Assembly: GCA_024278775.1 (NCBI GenBank)
Contig: JAJRSP010000064.1
Location: 1 to 64,000 of the forward strand
Length of the DNA: 64,000 bases
From: Planctomycetota bacterium
GTDB lineage: Bacteria > Planctomycetota > Phycisphaerae > UBA1845
Direction of reading: 5' to 3'
Notes under the pieces: model-generated
What the model was told of the DNA's origin: nothing
The model's database searches: none
What the model saw: only the letters and a program-made list of their open reading frames with translations
Position numbers and translations under genes: made by a program
In this document: positions 8,874-18,374 of the stretch, piece after piece
Layout of the letters: every line of letters starts with the position of its first letter
Numbering within the stretch: the first letter of the stretch is position 1

Positions 8874-9152
8874 CATAATAAATCGGTGTAGAGGCATTTT
8901 TTGCGCGATGCTTGTCAGTTATTGCCTGTCACCTACAAGATGTTGTGGTGCTTATGGCAAACTCAGCGGACTCGTCTCATTTTTATAAGAACAACCTCTT
9001 GCCCCTCGGTCCCTGTGAACTCACGCCTTGCCCCACTCACCACCACCCACGGATCAAGGCGCTACAACCTGGTTCGGCTCCACGATGTGAAAGCGTTTTT
9101 GTTAGGACAAGGTTCGGGTAGGGCTTCGAATCAGTAGGTTGAAATCATTTCG

Positions 9153-10277
9153 TCAGAAGGGGGACGTCAGGGCTTCGCAGTAGACGCTGTGATAAGCATC
9201 GAACGTATCGCAGAGCTGCCATCGTGCGGTCACTTCTGCGGCCGCGGCGCAACCCAAACGCGCGGCGCGAGCAGGATCGCTCTGAAGCTCACTGATGGCG
9301 CTGCTTAGCCGTGAAGTGTCACCATATGGCACTAACAATCCGGTTCTGTCGTGTTCAATCAGGTCGCGACACCCGGGCACGTCGGTCGTGATGATCGGCA
9401 GACCGGCCGCCATCGCTTCAAGCAGCGCGTTAGGCAACCCCTCGGTACGTGAAGGGAATACAAAACCATCAACCATGTGAAGCAGCGCCGGCACGTCGCT
9501 ACGAACACCGAGAAAATGGACACGTTCCGTAAGCCGCAGTGACTCAACCTCCGCTTCGTACTGAGCACGCATCGGTCCCTCTCCCACGAGCAGCAGTTGC
9601 GGATTGCTTCCACGATCGACCTGCGAAAACGCACGCCACAAGAGACCCAAACCTTTGACCGGATCGAGCCGACCAACCCAGAGCCACAGAAAAGCGCCGA
9701 GGGGCATATCGAGCGCGGCACGATCCAATGCGGTCGCGTCGGCGATACGTTTCGTGTCGATACCGCCCCGCACAAGCCGCAACCGATCGCGCGGGATACC
9801 GGCGTGCGTGGCCAGGTGTTCGATCACGGAGGGTGAATTGCCAATCGTCAGCCGGCAGCCTTCATGCGCAAACCGATCGACCCAGAGGTGCCAGCGCCGC
9901 TCGACCTCGACGGTCTGGATTTCGCAGAGAATACGATCGGGGGCTATCCCCGCCGCGTGGCCGGCCCACCGAGCGGCCAGGTTCGCATGAAACAGCATCG
10001 CGTGAACCAGATCCGGCCGGCCGTGCCGTATGATGTCGACCAATCGGAGAAACACACCTATATCCCAAGCGCCACGCGCCTCGCAGCTTCGCACTGTAAT
10101 GCCGCCTTCGCGCAGACTGTCGGCCACGGGCCCCGCCGGCGCAAGCGAGACGACCGTCGTCCGGAAGCCGCGCCGCTGCGTCTCCAGGGCAAGTCGGCAC
10201 AGATGGAGCGGCACACCGCCCACGTGTAGATCAGTGATCACGTAGAGTATGTGGCGCATTGCGTTTGCCATCTGCAT
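9153..10277 (-). CDS. Family 4 glycosyltransferase
   Basis: Retaining GT-B glycosyltransferase, 374 residues (368 if the ATG at 10259, MRHILYVITDLHVGG, is used). The N-terminal acceptor domain has the VGGVPLHLCRLALE glycine loop. The C-terminal donor domain has GRLDPVKGLGLLWRAF and the E-x7-E type motif in SRTEGLPNALLEAMAAGLP, followed by VTDVPGC-like TTDVPGCRDLIE. The sugar donor and acceptor cannot be read from the sequence; cell-surface polysaccharide or glycolipid synthesis is typical. It is downstream of the ABC transporter pair, separated by 85 bases holding a GC-rich stem-loop. Confidence 0.88.
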   Translation of the reverse strand: MQMANAMRHILYVITDLHVGGVPLHLCRLALETQRRGFRTTVVSLAPAGPVADSLREGGITVRSCEARGAWDIGVFLRLVDIIRHGRPDLVHAMLFHANLAARWAGHAAGIAPDRILCEIQTVEVERRWHLWVDRFAHEGCRLTIGNSPSVIEHLATHAGIPRDRLRLVRGGIDTKRIADATALDRAALDMPLGAFLWLWVGRLDPVKGLGLLWRAFSQVDRGSNPQLLLVGEGPMRAQYEAEVESLRLTERVHFLGVRSDVPALLHMVDGFVFPSRTEGLPNALLEAMAAGLPIITTDVPGCRDLIEHDRTGLLVPYGDTSRLSSAISELQSDPARAARLGCAAAAEVTARWQLCDTFDAYHSVYCEALTSPF

Positions 10278-10302
10278 CTGTATTGGACTGTCGTCGAGCG
10301 GT

Positions 10303-10329
10303 CCGCCTCCTGCCCTTCGCCAGGAGCGG
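10303..10329 (-). terminator. GC-rich stem-loop between ABC permease and glycosyltransferase
   Basis: CTCCTG (10307-10312) pairs with CAGGAG (10321-10326) across an eight-base loop, extended by CCG/CGG with one bulged C. There is no U-tract on the minus strand, so termination is only a possibility. It may instead attenuate or stabilise the transcript between the permease and glycosyltransferase genes. Confidence 0.3.
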
Positions 10330-10362
10330 AGGATAAGGCACCAACACCCGACACGTGCGGCG

Positions 10363-11307
10363 TCAGTAATCGCGGCGGACGAAGACTCGCATGGCCAGCA
10401 GAAGGATCACCGCCTCGAACAAAAAAGACGAGCCAATCGAGTAGAACGGGTTTTTTTCGAGTTCGCGAAGCTCAGCCTCTTTGGCACGTTGCAGCGCGGC
10501 GGGGTCAGGCGCGCCGGGTCCGGTAGGGACTTTATCCGGAAGAATGTTGGAACTCGATCCGGCCCCGGCCCATTTCGCTGCGATGTGAGAAAAATCTCCT
10601 GTTTTCGGTGGTATCCAACTGAGCACGCGAACGGCCGTGTAGATCCGAGTGTTTTCCTTCAAACTGGGAAAGACCTCGAACGTCTGCGGTGCCTGAGTCA
10701 CCATGGCAAACAACGCCCACGAGCCGATCGTCAGTAAGACGGCCGCCACGGTGCTACGTGTTTTGACACCCACCCACACCGAGATACAAAAAATATAACT
10801 GAACAGGAACACGAGCAGCGGTGCCGCGAGTAGATAACCGGGAGCCCAGACCCCCCACTTCAGCCCCATCACGAGAAACGTCAGGCCGACAAAATACGCA
10901 GCTTGCACAAACACGAACACAAGCGCGGCGAGATACTTATAGAAAAACAGCCGTGATCGCGAGATGGGCTTGCCCAACACGACATCGATACCGCCGTGCC
11001 GTAGGAAATTGGGAAACATGCCGGCCGTCGCCACCACCATGAGCGCGACACCCACCCACCCGAGCAGCATATCGAGCAGGATATACACCACGAAGCCGAC
11101 CACATTCGATCGCCCCAGCCCTGTAAACGGGTCAAAACGCGTGGTCTCGGTATCCAGCATGCCAAAGAAAAACGTGACCTTGTCCTGCTCGAATCCCACG
11201 CTAATCATGGTGAGTGCGACGATCGAAGAAATCCCGATCAAGACCCAAAAGATCTTTCGATCGAGCGCCTCGCGAAAGCCGTCCACCATAATCGCCCAAA
11301 GCTGCAA
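10363..11307 (-). CDS. ABC-2 type transporter permease
   Basis: Membrane subunit of an ABC exporter, 314 residues with about six hydrophobic segments (for example IFWVLIGISSIVALTMISV and LLDMLLGWVGVALMVVATAGMF) and the ABC-2 element FLRHGGIDVVLGKPISRSRLFFYKY. A soluble stretch of about 80 residues precedes the last helix. It starts 13 bases after the ATPase gene stop, so the two form one transporter. The substrate is unknown. Planctomycete homologues of this shape are usually left as ABC-2 exporters without a substrate. Confidence 0.85.
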   Translation of the reverse strand: MQLWAIMVDGFREALDRKIFWVLIGISSIVALTMISVGFEQDKVTFFFGMLDTETTRFDPFTGLGRSNVVGFVVYILLDMLLGWVGVALMVVATAGMFPNFLRHGGIDVVLGKPISRSRLFFYKYLAALVFVFVQAAYFVGLTFLVMGLKWGVWAPGYLLAAPLLVFLFSYIFCISVWVGVKTRSTVAAVLLTIGSWALFAMVTQAPQTFEVFPSLKENTRIYTAVRVLSWIPPKTGDFSHIAAKWAGAGSSSNILPDKVPTGPGAPDPAALQRAKEAELRELEKNPFYSIGSSFLFEAVILLLAMRVFVRRDY

Positions 11308-11320
11308 ACGTCCGCCTCCT

Positions 11321-12310
11321 TTATTGATCGCCGCGCGGCTTCACGGGCCGCGCCACGGGGGGAGTATCCGACGGTAGCACGACAGGCATCGCAGACGGCT
11401 TGGTCTCCTGCGCGTCCATCGCCGCCACAAGAATGTCTTCAAGCCCGACGCGTTGGGGTGTGATCGCGTGGATCGCTACGTCAGCACCACGCAAGCAATC
11501 GACGGCTTCATTGACCTTGGCGATGTCGTGACCGGGAAGCGTCACGACAGCACCCGAGACGCTTGCACCAAGTGTTGATAGCTTACCGGCCAACGATACG
11601 ACATCCGACGCACAGGTAATCTGATACTCCACCGCCTGTTCAGTGAGGTCACTCAATCTCCCCTGCCGCGCGACAAGTCCGTTGACCAGGATCGCCACAC
11701 GGTCGCAGACCATCTCGAGTTCACTCAACATGTGCGAGTTGAGGAATACCGTACTACCCTTCGCCTTCAGTTCGAGAAGCAGATTGCGCACATCGCGGCG
11801 ACCGACCGGGTCGAGTCCATCCGTCGGCTCGTCGAGCACGACCAGTTCCGGGTTATTCATCAAGGCCTGCGCGATGCCGAGCCGCTGCAACATCCCCTTG
11901 GAGTATTTGTCGATACGGGAAGTCCCCCATCGTGACAGGCCCAATTGTTCGAGCAGAACGCCCGCGCGACGACGGCGTATGTCTCTCGGCACTTTCGATA
12001 ACGCGGCGTAATAATCGAGCAGCTTGGCACCGGTCAGATAGCCGGGAAACGAGTGGTTCTCCGGAAGATACCCGGTAACAGCGAGCTTACCCCGATGACC
12101 GATCGGTCGACCGAGAATGGTCCCCAGCGCCTGCGTCGGACGCACGACGGTCATCATGATTTTGACCAGCGTGCTCTTGCCGGCACCGTTGGGACCGAGC
12201 AGCCCGAAGATTTCGCCACGACCGACCTGGATATTGACCCCGCGCAAGGCCTGAATCGATTTTCCGTACGTCTTTCGCACGTCGATCAGGTCGACGGCCC
12301 AGTTCGTCAT
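11321..12310 (-). CDS. ABC transporter ATP-binding protein
   Basis: ATPase partner of the adjacent permease, 329 residues. Walker A is GPNGAGKST, the ABC signature is YSKGMLQRLGIAQAL, Walker B is LVVLDEPTDGLDPVG, and the switch His is in FLNSHMLSELEMV. A C-terminal domain of about 100 residues follows, as in ABC-2 export ATPases of the CcmA/YhaQ type. The ATG at 12310 overlaps the miaA stop as ATGA, so the longer open frame upstream is not used. Confidence 0.92.
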   Translation of the reverse strand: MTNWAVDLIDVRKTYGKSIQALRGVNIQVGRGEIFGLLGPNGAGKSTLVKIMMTVVRPTQALGTILGRPIGHRGKLAVTGYLPENHSFPGYLTGAKLLDYYAALSKVPRDIRRRRAGVLLEQLGLSRWGTSRIDKYSKGMLQRLGIAQALMNNPELVVLDEPTDGLDPVGRRDVRNLLLELKAKGSTVFLNSHMLSELEMVCDRVAILVNGLVARQGRLSDLTEQAVEYQITCASDVVSLAGKLSTLGASVSGAVVTLPGHDIAKVNEAVDCLRGADVAIHAITPQRVGLEDILVAAMDAQETKPSAMPVVLPSDTPPVARPVKPRGDQ

Positions 12311-13251
12311 TTCGGTGATGGCGACCATATCGTCTCGAACCGCGTCATCAGCCCGTCCGCAACGCCCTCCGCCATCGCATCGGGCGTAAGATCGACCCAC
12401 GCGACATCCTCAAACCGCTTGAACCAGGTGCGTTGGGACTTCGCAAGCTGACGGGTGTTGATTTTGATCATTTCGATCGCTTCCGCAAGGCTGAGCCCGC
12501 CTTGCAGGTGCTGAATGATTTCTGCATAGCCCACGGCCTTGCGGGCGGTGGTGCTCAGCGGCTCCGGCTCGTCGAGCAACGCCCGGACCTCCGCCACCAA
12601 CCCCGACTCGATCATCCGCCGCACGCGATCATTCGTGCGATGATTTTGATCCTCCCGCTCACGACGCAACACGATGATCTGCGCGTCGTAGCGGCGTTGC
12701 CGATCCCACTGCAACTGAAGCGAGCTGATCGGCGATCCGGTGAGTTCAAACACTTCCAACGCTCGCACAATTCGACGAAGATCGTTCGGATGAATACGCG
12801 TCGCGGCCTCCGGATCAACCCGCACCAAACGTTCGTACAGCACGTCGCCGCCTAGCGATTGCGCCTCATGCCTTAGCCGCGAGCGAATCTGTTCGTCAGC
12901 CCCCGGGCCTTCAAAAAGCCCGTCGAGCAGTGACTTGACGTACAACGGCGTACCGCCCACCACGAATACGGGCCGCCCGCGTTTTTGGATGTCGGCGATG
13001 GCCGCGTCCGCCTGCTCCACAAACTGCGCCACCGAGTATTCCTCGCTCGGCTCGGCCACGTCGATCAGATGATGCGGAATCTTCGCTCGTATCTCGGCGT
13101 TCGGCTTGGCCGTCCCGATGTCCATCCGGCGGTAGACTTTCATCGAGTCAATGCTGACGATTTCTCCCCCGACGCGTGAGGCGAGTTCTCGTCCCAACGT
13201 CCCCTTGCCGCAGCCGGTACACCCCAGGATAAACGTCAGTCGCGCCGTCAT
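12307..13251 (-). CDS. miaA: tRNA dimethylallyltransferase MiaA
   Basis: MiaA isopentenylates A37 of tRNAs that read codons starting with U. The protein has the P-loop, the SIDSMKVYRRMDIGTAKP motif, IPHHLIDVAEPSEEYS and VVGGTPLYVKSLLDG, all diagnostic. The P-loop reads GCTGCGKGT, where the common form is GPTASGKT, and so resembles nucleotide-monophosphate kinase P-loops. I start at the ATG at 13251 (MTARLTFILG), which places the P-loop near the N-terminus. A GTG at 13272 would add seven residues. It is downstream of rex and four-base coupled to the ABC ATPase gene. Confidence 0.93.
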   Translation of the reverse strand: MTARLTFILGCTGCGKGTLGRELASRVGGEIVSIDSMKVYRRMDIGTAKPNAEIRAKIPHHLIDVAEPSEEYSVAQFVEQADAAIADIQKRGRPVFVVGGTPLYVKSLLDGLFEGPGADEQIRSRLRHEAQSLGGDVLYERLVRVDPEAATRIHPNDLRRIVRALEVFELTGSPISSLQLQWDRQRRYDAQIIVLRREREDQNHRTNDRVRRMIESGLVAEVRALLDEPEPLSTTARKAVGYAEIIQHLQGGLSLAEAIEMIKINTRQLAKSQRTWFKRFEDVAWVDLTPDAMAEGVADGLMTRFETIWSPSPK

Positions 13252-13278
13252 AGACCACTCGTGATGAGCCACCGATCG

Positions 13279-13929
13279 CTAGGTGGATGTCCCGTCCGTA
13301 CCCACTTGGAACGAGAGCTGTTCCAAATGAACGGCAAGGTCCACAGATGATACACTGACACCTTCATCGACGCGCAACACGATCGGTGCAAAATTGAGTA
13401 TGCCCCGGACCCCGGCTGCCATCATCGCGTCGGCCACTCGCTGAGCGGCGGAAGCGGGTACGGCCAGGATCCCCGTGCGAATGTTCTCCGCCTTCACCAC
13501 CTCGGGCATTTTCTCCAGAGACCATACCACCAAGCGGCTGGGACCGTCTATCGTCTGCCCGATTTTCTTTTCGTCTGCATCGAAGACAGCCACCACATCA
13601 AAACCCCGCTGGGAAAACCCCCGATAGGCCAGCAGCGCTCTGCCCAGGTTTCCAGCTCCAACCAAAAGCACGTGGGATGTCTTGTCGGTGCCGAGAATCC
13701 GCCGAACACGCTGAATCAGTTCGGGAACGCGATACCCAATTCCCGGATGTCCAAACTGACCGAAGTAGGCGAAGTCCTTGCGAACCTGGGCATCGGACAA
13801 CCCCAGAACCGCCCCCAGTTCGCGACTGGACACCGTTTTTCGATCGGCCGCATGGAACGCCTCGAGCTGTCGCAGGTAGAGACTCAGCCGCTTGACCGCC
13901 GGAGTTGGAATGTGGTCGGTCTTCGCCAT
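13279..13929 (-). CDS. rex: Redox-sensing transcriptional repressor Rex
   Basis: Rex senses the NADH/NAD+ ratio and represses fermentation and respiration genes when NADH is low. The 216 residues give an N-terminal winged helix (TPAVKRLSLYLRQLE, then LGLSDAQVRKDFAYFGQFG, the recognition part) and a Rossmann domain with VLLVGAGNLGRALLAY. Length and motif order are standard. It is the first gene of a minus-strand run with miaA and the ABC exporter. I did not find a clear Rex palindrome (TTGTGA-N6-TCACAA type) in its upstream region, so autoregulation is unsupported. Confidence 0.95.
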   Translation of the reverse strand: MAKTDHIPTPAVKRLSLYLRQLEAFHAADRKTVSSRELGAVLGLSDAQVRKDFAYFGQFGHPGIGYRVPELIQRVRRILGTDKTSHVLLVGAGNLGRALLAYRGFSQRGFDVVAVFDADEKKIGQTIDGPSRLVVWSLEKMPEVVKAENIRTGILAVPASAAQRVADAMMAAGVRGILNFAPIVLRVDEGVSVSSVDLAVHLEQLSFQVGTDGTST

Positions 13930-14255
13930 ACCGGTACCGCACGATTAGCCGTTTCAGGTGACTTACGGTCGCTGGCCCACACCGACCGCCGTGAGAGGAC
14001 TATAGTCGGAGTCACAAAAGGCAGTCAAGAATGGACCGAAACCTCCGGATTCGCGCTTGACACCAAATGGGGTCAGTGGATAGGGTCTGGCAGGCTGTAG
14101 AGTCTCGGCGAGCTAACGATTTGGGTCGCCGTCAATGCGGTTTGTGCGTCAATCGACCGCTCCCATGCGGCCGATGGGGCGCTGCAGGACCGTTGGCCAG
14201 CCTCTGGCAGGCTGCCCTGTGGCTTACGATTTCTTTGGCGTGGAGAGAACGAACG
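13930..14255. other. Divergent intergenic region rex / secreted unknown
   Basis: No gene is supported here. A frame continuous with the downstream gene is open from 14067, but the start at 14256 has a ribosome site and a signal peptide. A possible promoter for that gene is at 14057-14086. Confidence 0.6.
14057..14086 (+). promoter_or_regulatory. Candidate sigma70 promoter for the 14256 gene
   Basis: Perfect TTGACA at 14057-14062 is followed after 18 bases by TAGGGT at 14081-14086, which keeps only the TA and final T of the -10 consensus. The predicted start would leave a 5' leader of about 160 bases. The -35 match is good and the -10 match is poor, so confidence is modest. Confidence 0.35.
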
Positions 14256-15350
14256 ATGAGAAGTTCCGCTCGGTTTCGAGCGAGCCTGGCGCTGTGGTGG
14301 CTTATGCCCGTTGGCGTCGTCAGTGCCCAAAGCGCCGTGGATCAGGCGATCGACGCCATCCGACAGCTAAACAGCATCGGTCCGAACGACCAACGTCAGA
14401 TCAAAAGCTGGATTGAGAATCAGGTGGATCAGCTCGCTGCGACGACCAACGCCGAGCGGCTGGACGGGTTCAACGACAAGGCGTTCCGCAAGTTTCGCGA
14501 TGCGATGCAGGGACAGTTTGAACACAAAAATAACACGGCGGAGTTCATCAAGAGTCTCACCGAGCAAACCGCGGTGGTGGCTACCGAACGGTTTTCTAAA
14601 ACCGACGTTCCCAGTTCCGTGCTGCGTGGGTTGGCCCGATCTTTGGTAGATCAAGACCGCTTCGAAGCCGTCCCGGGTCTCATCGCCGGTCTGAAAGTGA
14701 CCGATGAGTCCACCCGGTATCTCTGCGCACGTGGGTTATCGGCGCAGCGGATCGCCATCGGACAAGACGCGACTGTTTTCACTCAGGTTTCTCAGGCGCT
14801 CGAAGCGGCCGGTATCCAAGAGCCAAACGGCTTCATCGTCGGACGCATCTATGAGGCACTCCATTACCCGGACCAGGTCTCCGCGGTCTTTCCGATTTAT
14901 ATGAAGATTTTCGACGCGCGATTGAAGAGCCGTAGGTCGGGTGCAAATGCTGACATCGCCGAAACCTTTGCATACGAGTTTTTCCGCAGCGTGGCTTCCG
15001 GACTGGATAACAACCAAAAAACCGAATTGGTTCGGCGGTTGGCCGTGTTCCTTCGGCTTGACGCTGAACGTTACAACAACCCGGCGTTGCAACCGCCTAG
15101 CAATATATCCGCTCCGGACCTCGGCTACACGGAGCGGGACGCGCTCGAACGACGGCTGGACGGCTGCGAGGCAATCCTGGTAATCGTTGTGGGCAGCGGA
15201 AAGGGTGGAAACATCCGAGGCGAATTCGCCAGCAACGGATATGCCGGTCGTGCGGCCGTCCTCCAGGAAGCGAAAAAGTGGTACGGCGACGGAACCGTCA
15301 CCGGCGTGCTCAACGCAGCCCCGTGGAACGTGCCCGTCGGCGCGCCGTAG
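14256..15350 (+). CDS. Secreted protein of unknown function
   Basis: I do not recognise a family. The 364-residue protein has a signal peptide (MRSSARFRASLALWWLMPVG, cleavage likely after VVSAQS) and is then soluble and mostly alpha-helical in character, with pairs of amphipathic helices around residues 100-250 that could be HEAT/TPR-like repeats (SSVLRGLARSLVDQDRF, STRYLCARGLSAQRIA). The C-terminal part is glycine- and alanine-rich. GGAGAG eight bases upstream of the ATG fixes the start. It stands alone, divergent from rex and upstream of the peptide importer. Confidence 0.75.
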   Translation: MRSSARFRASLALWWLMPVGVVSAQSAVDQAIDAIRQLNSIGPNDQRQIKSWIENQVDQLAATTNAERLDGFNDKAFRKFRDAMQGQFEHKNNTAEFIKSLTEQTAVVATERFSKTDVPSSVLRGLARSLVDQDRFEAVPGLIAGLKVTDESTRYLCARGLSAQRIAIGQDATVFTQVSQALEAAGIQEPNGFIVGRIYEALHYPDQVSAVFPIYMKIFDARLKSRRSGANADIAETFAYEFFRSVASGLDNNQKTELVRRLAVFLRLDAERYNNPALQPPSNISAPDLGYTERDALERRLDGCEAILVIVVGSGKGGNIRGEFASNGYAGRAAVLQEAKKWYGDGTVTGVLNAAPWNVPVGAP

Positions 15351-15609
15351 TCTTTCGCCGGTGCTTCGTCGCACGCCATTCGACCTGTGGCACGGGCCAA
15401 CAGGTGGTTCATCTCTTCAGAGATGAGATCGCGTGGCCCGCCACGGAACGTATCCCGACACCATCGGGAGAGGTGGGGACTCGACTGGTTCACTCATTCG
15501 CGTTCCCCACGGTAAAGGCCACGGGTCGCGGAGTCCGGCACGCGGTAGTCAGTTTGCTCCTTGGCACCTCGGCGGACCGGATTCCGGTGCCGCCGCTTGG
15601 ATCAACGGA

Positions 15610-17457
15610 ATGGTCCGAACACTCTCGCCGCTCATCGCGTTGCTCCTCGTCGGGGGCGTCTGTTGGGTGGCGCTGGGCCGACCGGAACCCCGGGCCGACC
15701 TCACCTACGCCAACCCGCAAGGCATCCACACGCTGGACCCGGCCCGGATGAGCTGGACGAACGACCTCCGGGTCGCGCTGAATCTGTGGGAAGGATTGAC
15801 GACCTGGAACCCGGTGGACCTGACGCCCATCGCGGGTGTGGCCAAGCACCCGCCGGCCATCTCGGACGATGGGTTGCAATACACGTTCACCCTGCGGCCC
15901 GACGCTCGCTGGTCCAACGGCGATCCCGTCACCAGCGCCGATTTCATCCGTGGCTGGCGTCGCGGCATGGAACCCGGCACAGGGATGGACTACACGTTCT
16001 TCTTCACCGATCACATTGTCGGGGCGAAGGCGTATGTCGATTGGCGGCGAGAGGCCGTGGCCATCCTCGTCCCGCTCTCACGATTGGCGCAGGGATGGGA
16101 GATTAACGCGGAGCAGAAGAAGGCGTTGGGGGATCGTTTCCCAGGCAACGGAAACAACTGGCGGCAAATCCACAAAGATGCGTTACAGCGCCATGCGGCC
16201 GAGATGGGCGAACGGTTCGACCGCGTGGGCGTTTCGGCACCGGACGAACACACGCTGATCGTTCGGCTCAACGCACCGTGCCCCTATTTTCTCGATCTGC
16301 TGGCCATGCCGATTTTTCTCCCCATTCACAAAAGCATCAGCATGTTTCGCCGGGGGACGGAAGGCCTCCCGATCACGGCGCAGGGCTTGGTGATCTATGA
16401 CCCGCAGTGGACGAAGCCGGAGGATCACGCCGGAGGTTACGAAGGTCTCGTCACCAACGGGGCGTACCGGCTGGCCGGCTGGAGTTTCAAACGCCGGCTG
16501 CGACTTGCGAAAAACCCGTACTTTCATGATGCCGATTCAGTTCGCTGCCGAACGATCGATATGGTGGTTCTCGAAAACGTAAGTGCGTCGATCATGGCGT
16601 ATGAACGCGGCGAGATTGACTTTTTGCCGAGCATGAACGTGCCCTACGACCACGAAATCGCCCGGCTCGCCGAGACCGGTGCCCGGCCCGACTTCGTCCT
16701 TAGCGATGTGCTCGCGACGTACTTCCTCAATTTTAATTGTGTGAGCGAGACGGTGGGCGGCGTCCGCAACCCGTTTCTCGATCCGCGTGTCAGAAAGGCC
16801 TTTGCGCTGGCGGTGAACAAAGAGCAGATCGTCCGAGATGTGCTTCGTCGCGGCGACCGAATTGCCGGCAGTTTCGTGCCACCGGGTGTCATTCCGGGTT
16901 ACGAGCCACCGTCCGGATTGGTCCATAACGCCGACGCGGCGCGGGCGCTGCTCGCGGAGGCGGGCTTCCCTGACGGTGTGGGTCTGCCCGTGATCGATCT
17001 GCTCTACACGCCAAGCGACAGCCGCATCGTGCAGGCGCTATCGCGTATGTGGGCCGTGACGCTGGGCGTGCGGGTGAACCTTCGCGGCAAGGAGAGCCGC
17101 ACGCTCGCCGACGACAAGGCCCATCACCGTTTCATGATCGCCCGAGGCAATTGGTACGCCGACTACAACGACCCGACGACGTTTCTCGATTGTCTGCTGC
17201 GGGGTAACGGCAACAACGACAGCGGCTATGCCAATGAGGCCTATGACGCGCTATTGGAAGCGGCCAATGGAGAACGCGACGCGACGCGGCGCAGTGAGCT
17301 GCTTCGACGCGCAGAAGCGATCATCGTCGAGGACGATCTGCCGATCCTACCGATCTTGTTTTACCGCGAGCCGATCGCCATCTCGCCGCGTGTTCACGGG
17401 CTTCACGCCAACGCGCGGCTCTGGTTCCCCTTCCGATACGTGACGGTCACGCCATGA
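15610..17457 (+). CDS. Oligopeptide-type ABC importer, substrate-binding protein
   Basis: Extracytoplasmic solute-binding protein of family 5 (OppA/DppA type), 615 residues. An N-terminal hydrophobic segment (LSPLIALLLVGGVCWVALG) acts as signal or anchor and lacks a convincing lipobox. Family motifs include LDPARMSWTNDLRVALNLWEG, KHPPAISDDGLQYTFTLRPDARWSNGDPVT split over residues 80-110, and DPRVRKAFALAVNKEQIV. A frame is open for 59 codons upstream, but the ATG at 15610 precedes the signal sequence. It heads a four-gene operon and overlaps the first permease gene as ATGA. Confidence 0.9.
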   Translation: MVRTLSPLIALLLVGGVCWVALGRPEPRADLTYANPQGIHTLDPARMSWTNDLRVALNLWEGLTTWNPVDLTPIAGVAKHPPAISDDGLQYTFTLRPDARWSNGDPVTSADFIRGWRRGMEPGTGMDYTFFFTDHIVGAKAYVDWRREAVAILVPLSRLAQGWEINAEQKKALGDRFPGNGNNWRQIHKDALQRHAAEMGERFDRVGVSAPDEHTLIVRLNAPCPYFLDLLAMPIFLPIHKSISMFRRGTEGLPITAQGLVIYDPQWTKPEDHAGGYEGLVTNGAYRLAGWSFKRRLRLAKNPYFHDADSVRCRTIDMVVLENVSASIMAYERGEIDFLPSMNVPYDHEIARLAETGARPDFVLSDVLATYFLNFNCVSETVGGVRNPFLDPRVRKAFALAVNKEQIVRDVLRRGDRIAGSFVPPGVIPGYEPPSGLVHNADAARALLAEAGFPDGVGLPVIDLLYTPSDSRIVQALSRMWAVTLGVRVNLRGKESRTLADDKAHHRFMIARGNWYADYNDPTTFLDCLLRGNGNNDSGYANEAYDALLEAANGERDATRRSELLRRAEAIIVEDDLPILPILFYREPIAISPRVHGLHANARLWFPFRYVTVTP

Positions 17458-18374
17458 CGCGCATGCTCACGAGACGAATCCTCGCCGGCATCGTCACGAT
17501 CGCATGCATCTACGCACTGACGTTCATCATGGTGGTTTCGATCCCCGGCAACCCGTTTCAGCAGGGGCAACACCGACTCTCGGCCGACGTCGAAGCCGCG
17601 ATGCGCGCGCGGTACCACATGGACAACAACTGGCTCTATTTCTGGGAGTTTCTCCGCGGGGCGGTTCGGCTGGATTTCGGCCCGACCTTCACCTACGCCG
17701 ACTGGACGTGTAACCAGATCATCGCCGCCTCGCTGCCCATCTCGATGGCCATCGGGCTGGCGGCCATGCTGATCGCGTTGGTGGTCGGCGTGCCGATCGG
17801 CGTGCTCGGGGCGGTCCGGCGGAACAGTTGGCTGGACCTCTCCGCGACCACGCTGATCCTCACCGGAATCTCGTTGCCGACGTTCGTCACGGGGTCGGCG
17901 CTGCTGATCGTGGTCGGCGTCAAGCTCCAGCTCGCGCCGGTGGGTGGCTGGGGTACGTTCGCCCACCTGCCGCTCCCCGCCGTTGCGCTTTCACTGCCGT
18001 TCATGGCCTACATCGCCCGGCTCACCCGCGCCGGGATGATCGACGCGCTCGGCGCTGACTATGTGCGTACCGCCATCGCAAAGGGGACCAGCCGCCAACG
18101 CGTCATCTGGCGACATGCGTTGCCCGTCGCGATGCTACCTGTGCTGAGTTTCCTCGGTCCAGCGACAGCGCAGGCCGTCACTGGTTCGTTTGTCGTCGAG
18201 AAAGTGTTCGGCATACCGGGCATGGGGCAGCATTTCGTCAACGCGGCCCTCAACCGCGACCCGGGGCTTCTGCTCGGCGCGGTGCTGGTGTTTTCCACGC
18301 TGCTGGTCGCGTTCAATATCGTGGTGGACCTGCTTTACAAAGCCCTGGACCCACGCATCTCGGAGGCTCTGTGA
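17454..18374 (+). CDS. Oligopeptide-type ABC importer, permease (OppB/DppB family)
   Basis: First inner-membrane subunit of the peptide importer, 306 residues with about six transmembrane helices. The N-terminus (MLTRRILAGIVTIACIYALT) matches the OppB/DppB family, and the cytoplasmic EAA loop reads YVRTAIAKGTSRQRVIWRHAL. The start codon overlaps the stop of the binding-protein gene (ATGA). Its stop overlaps the next permease start by one base, so all four genes are translationally linked. Confidence 0.93.
   Translation: MTRMLTRRILAGIVTIACIYALTFIMVVSIPGNPFQQGQHRLSADVEAAMRARYHMDNNWLYFWEFLRGAVRLDFGPTFTYADWTCNQIIAASLPISMAIGLAAMLIALVVGVPIGVLGAVRRNSWLDLSATTLILTGISLPTFVTGSALLIVVGVKLQLAPVGGWGTFAHLPLPAVALSLPFMAYIARLTRAGMIDALGADYVRTAIAKGTSRQRVIWRHALPVAMLPVLSFLGPATAQAVTGSFVVEKVFGIPGMGQHFVNAALNRDPGLLLGAVLVFSTLLVAFNIVVDLLYKALDPRISEAL

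Noticed and set aside
8901..9137. Two overlapping frames of 69 and 78 codons between mraZ and the glycosyltransferase
   Set aside because: No ribosome site before either; they occupy the divergent intergenic region and look like chance.
9105..9150. Possible tRNA T-loop (TTCGAATC) near 9128
   Set aside because: The flanking bases do not form a T-stem, and no acceptor or anticodon arm can be folded around it.
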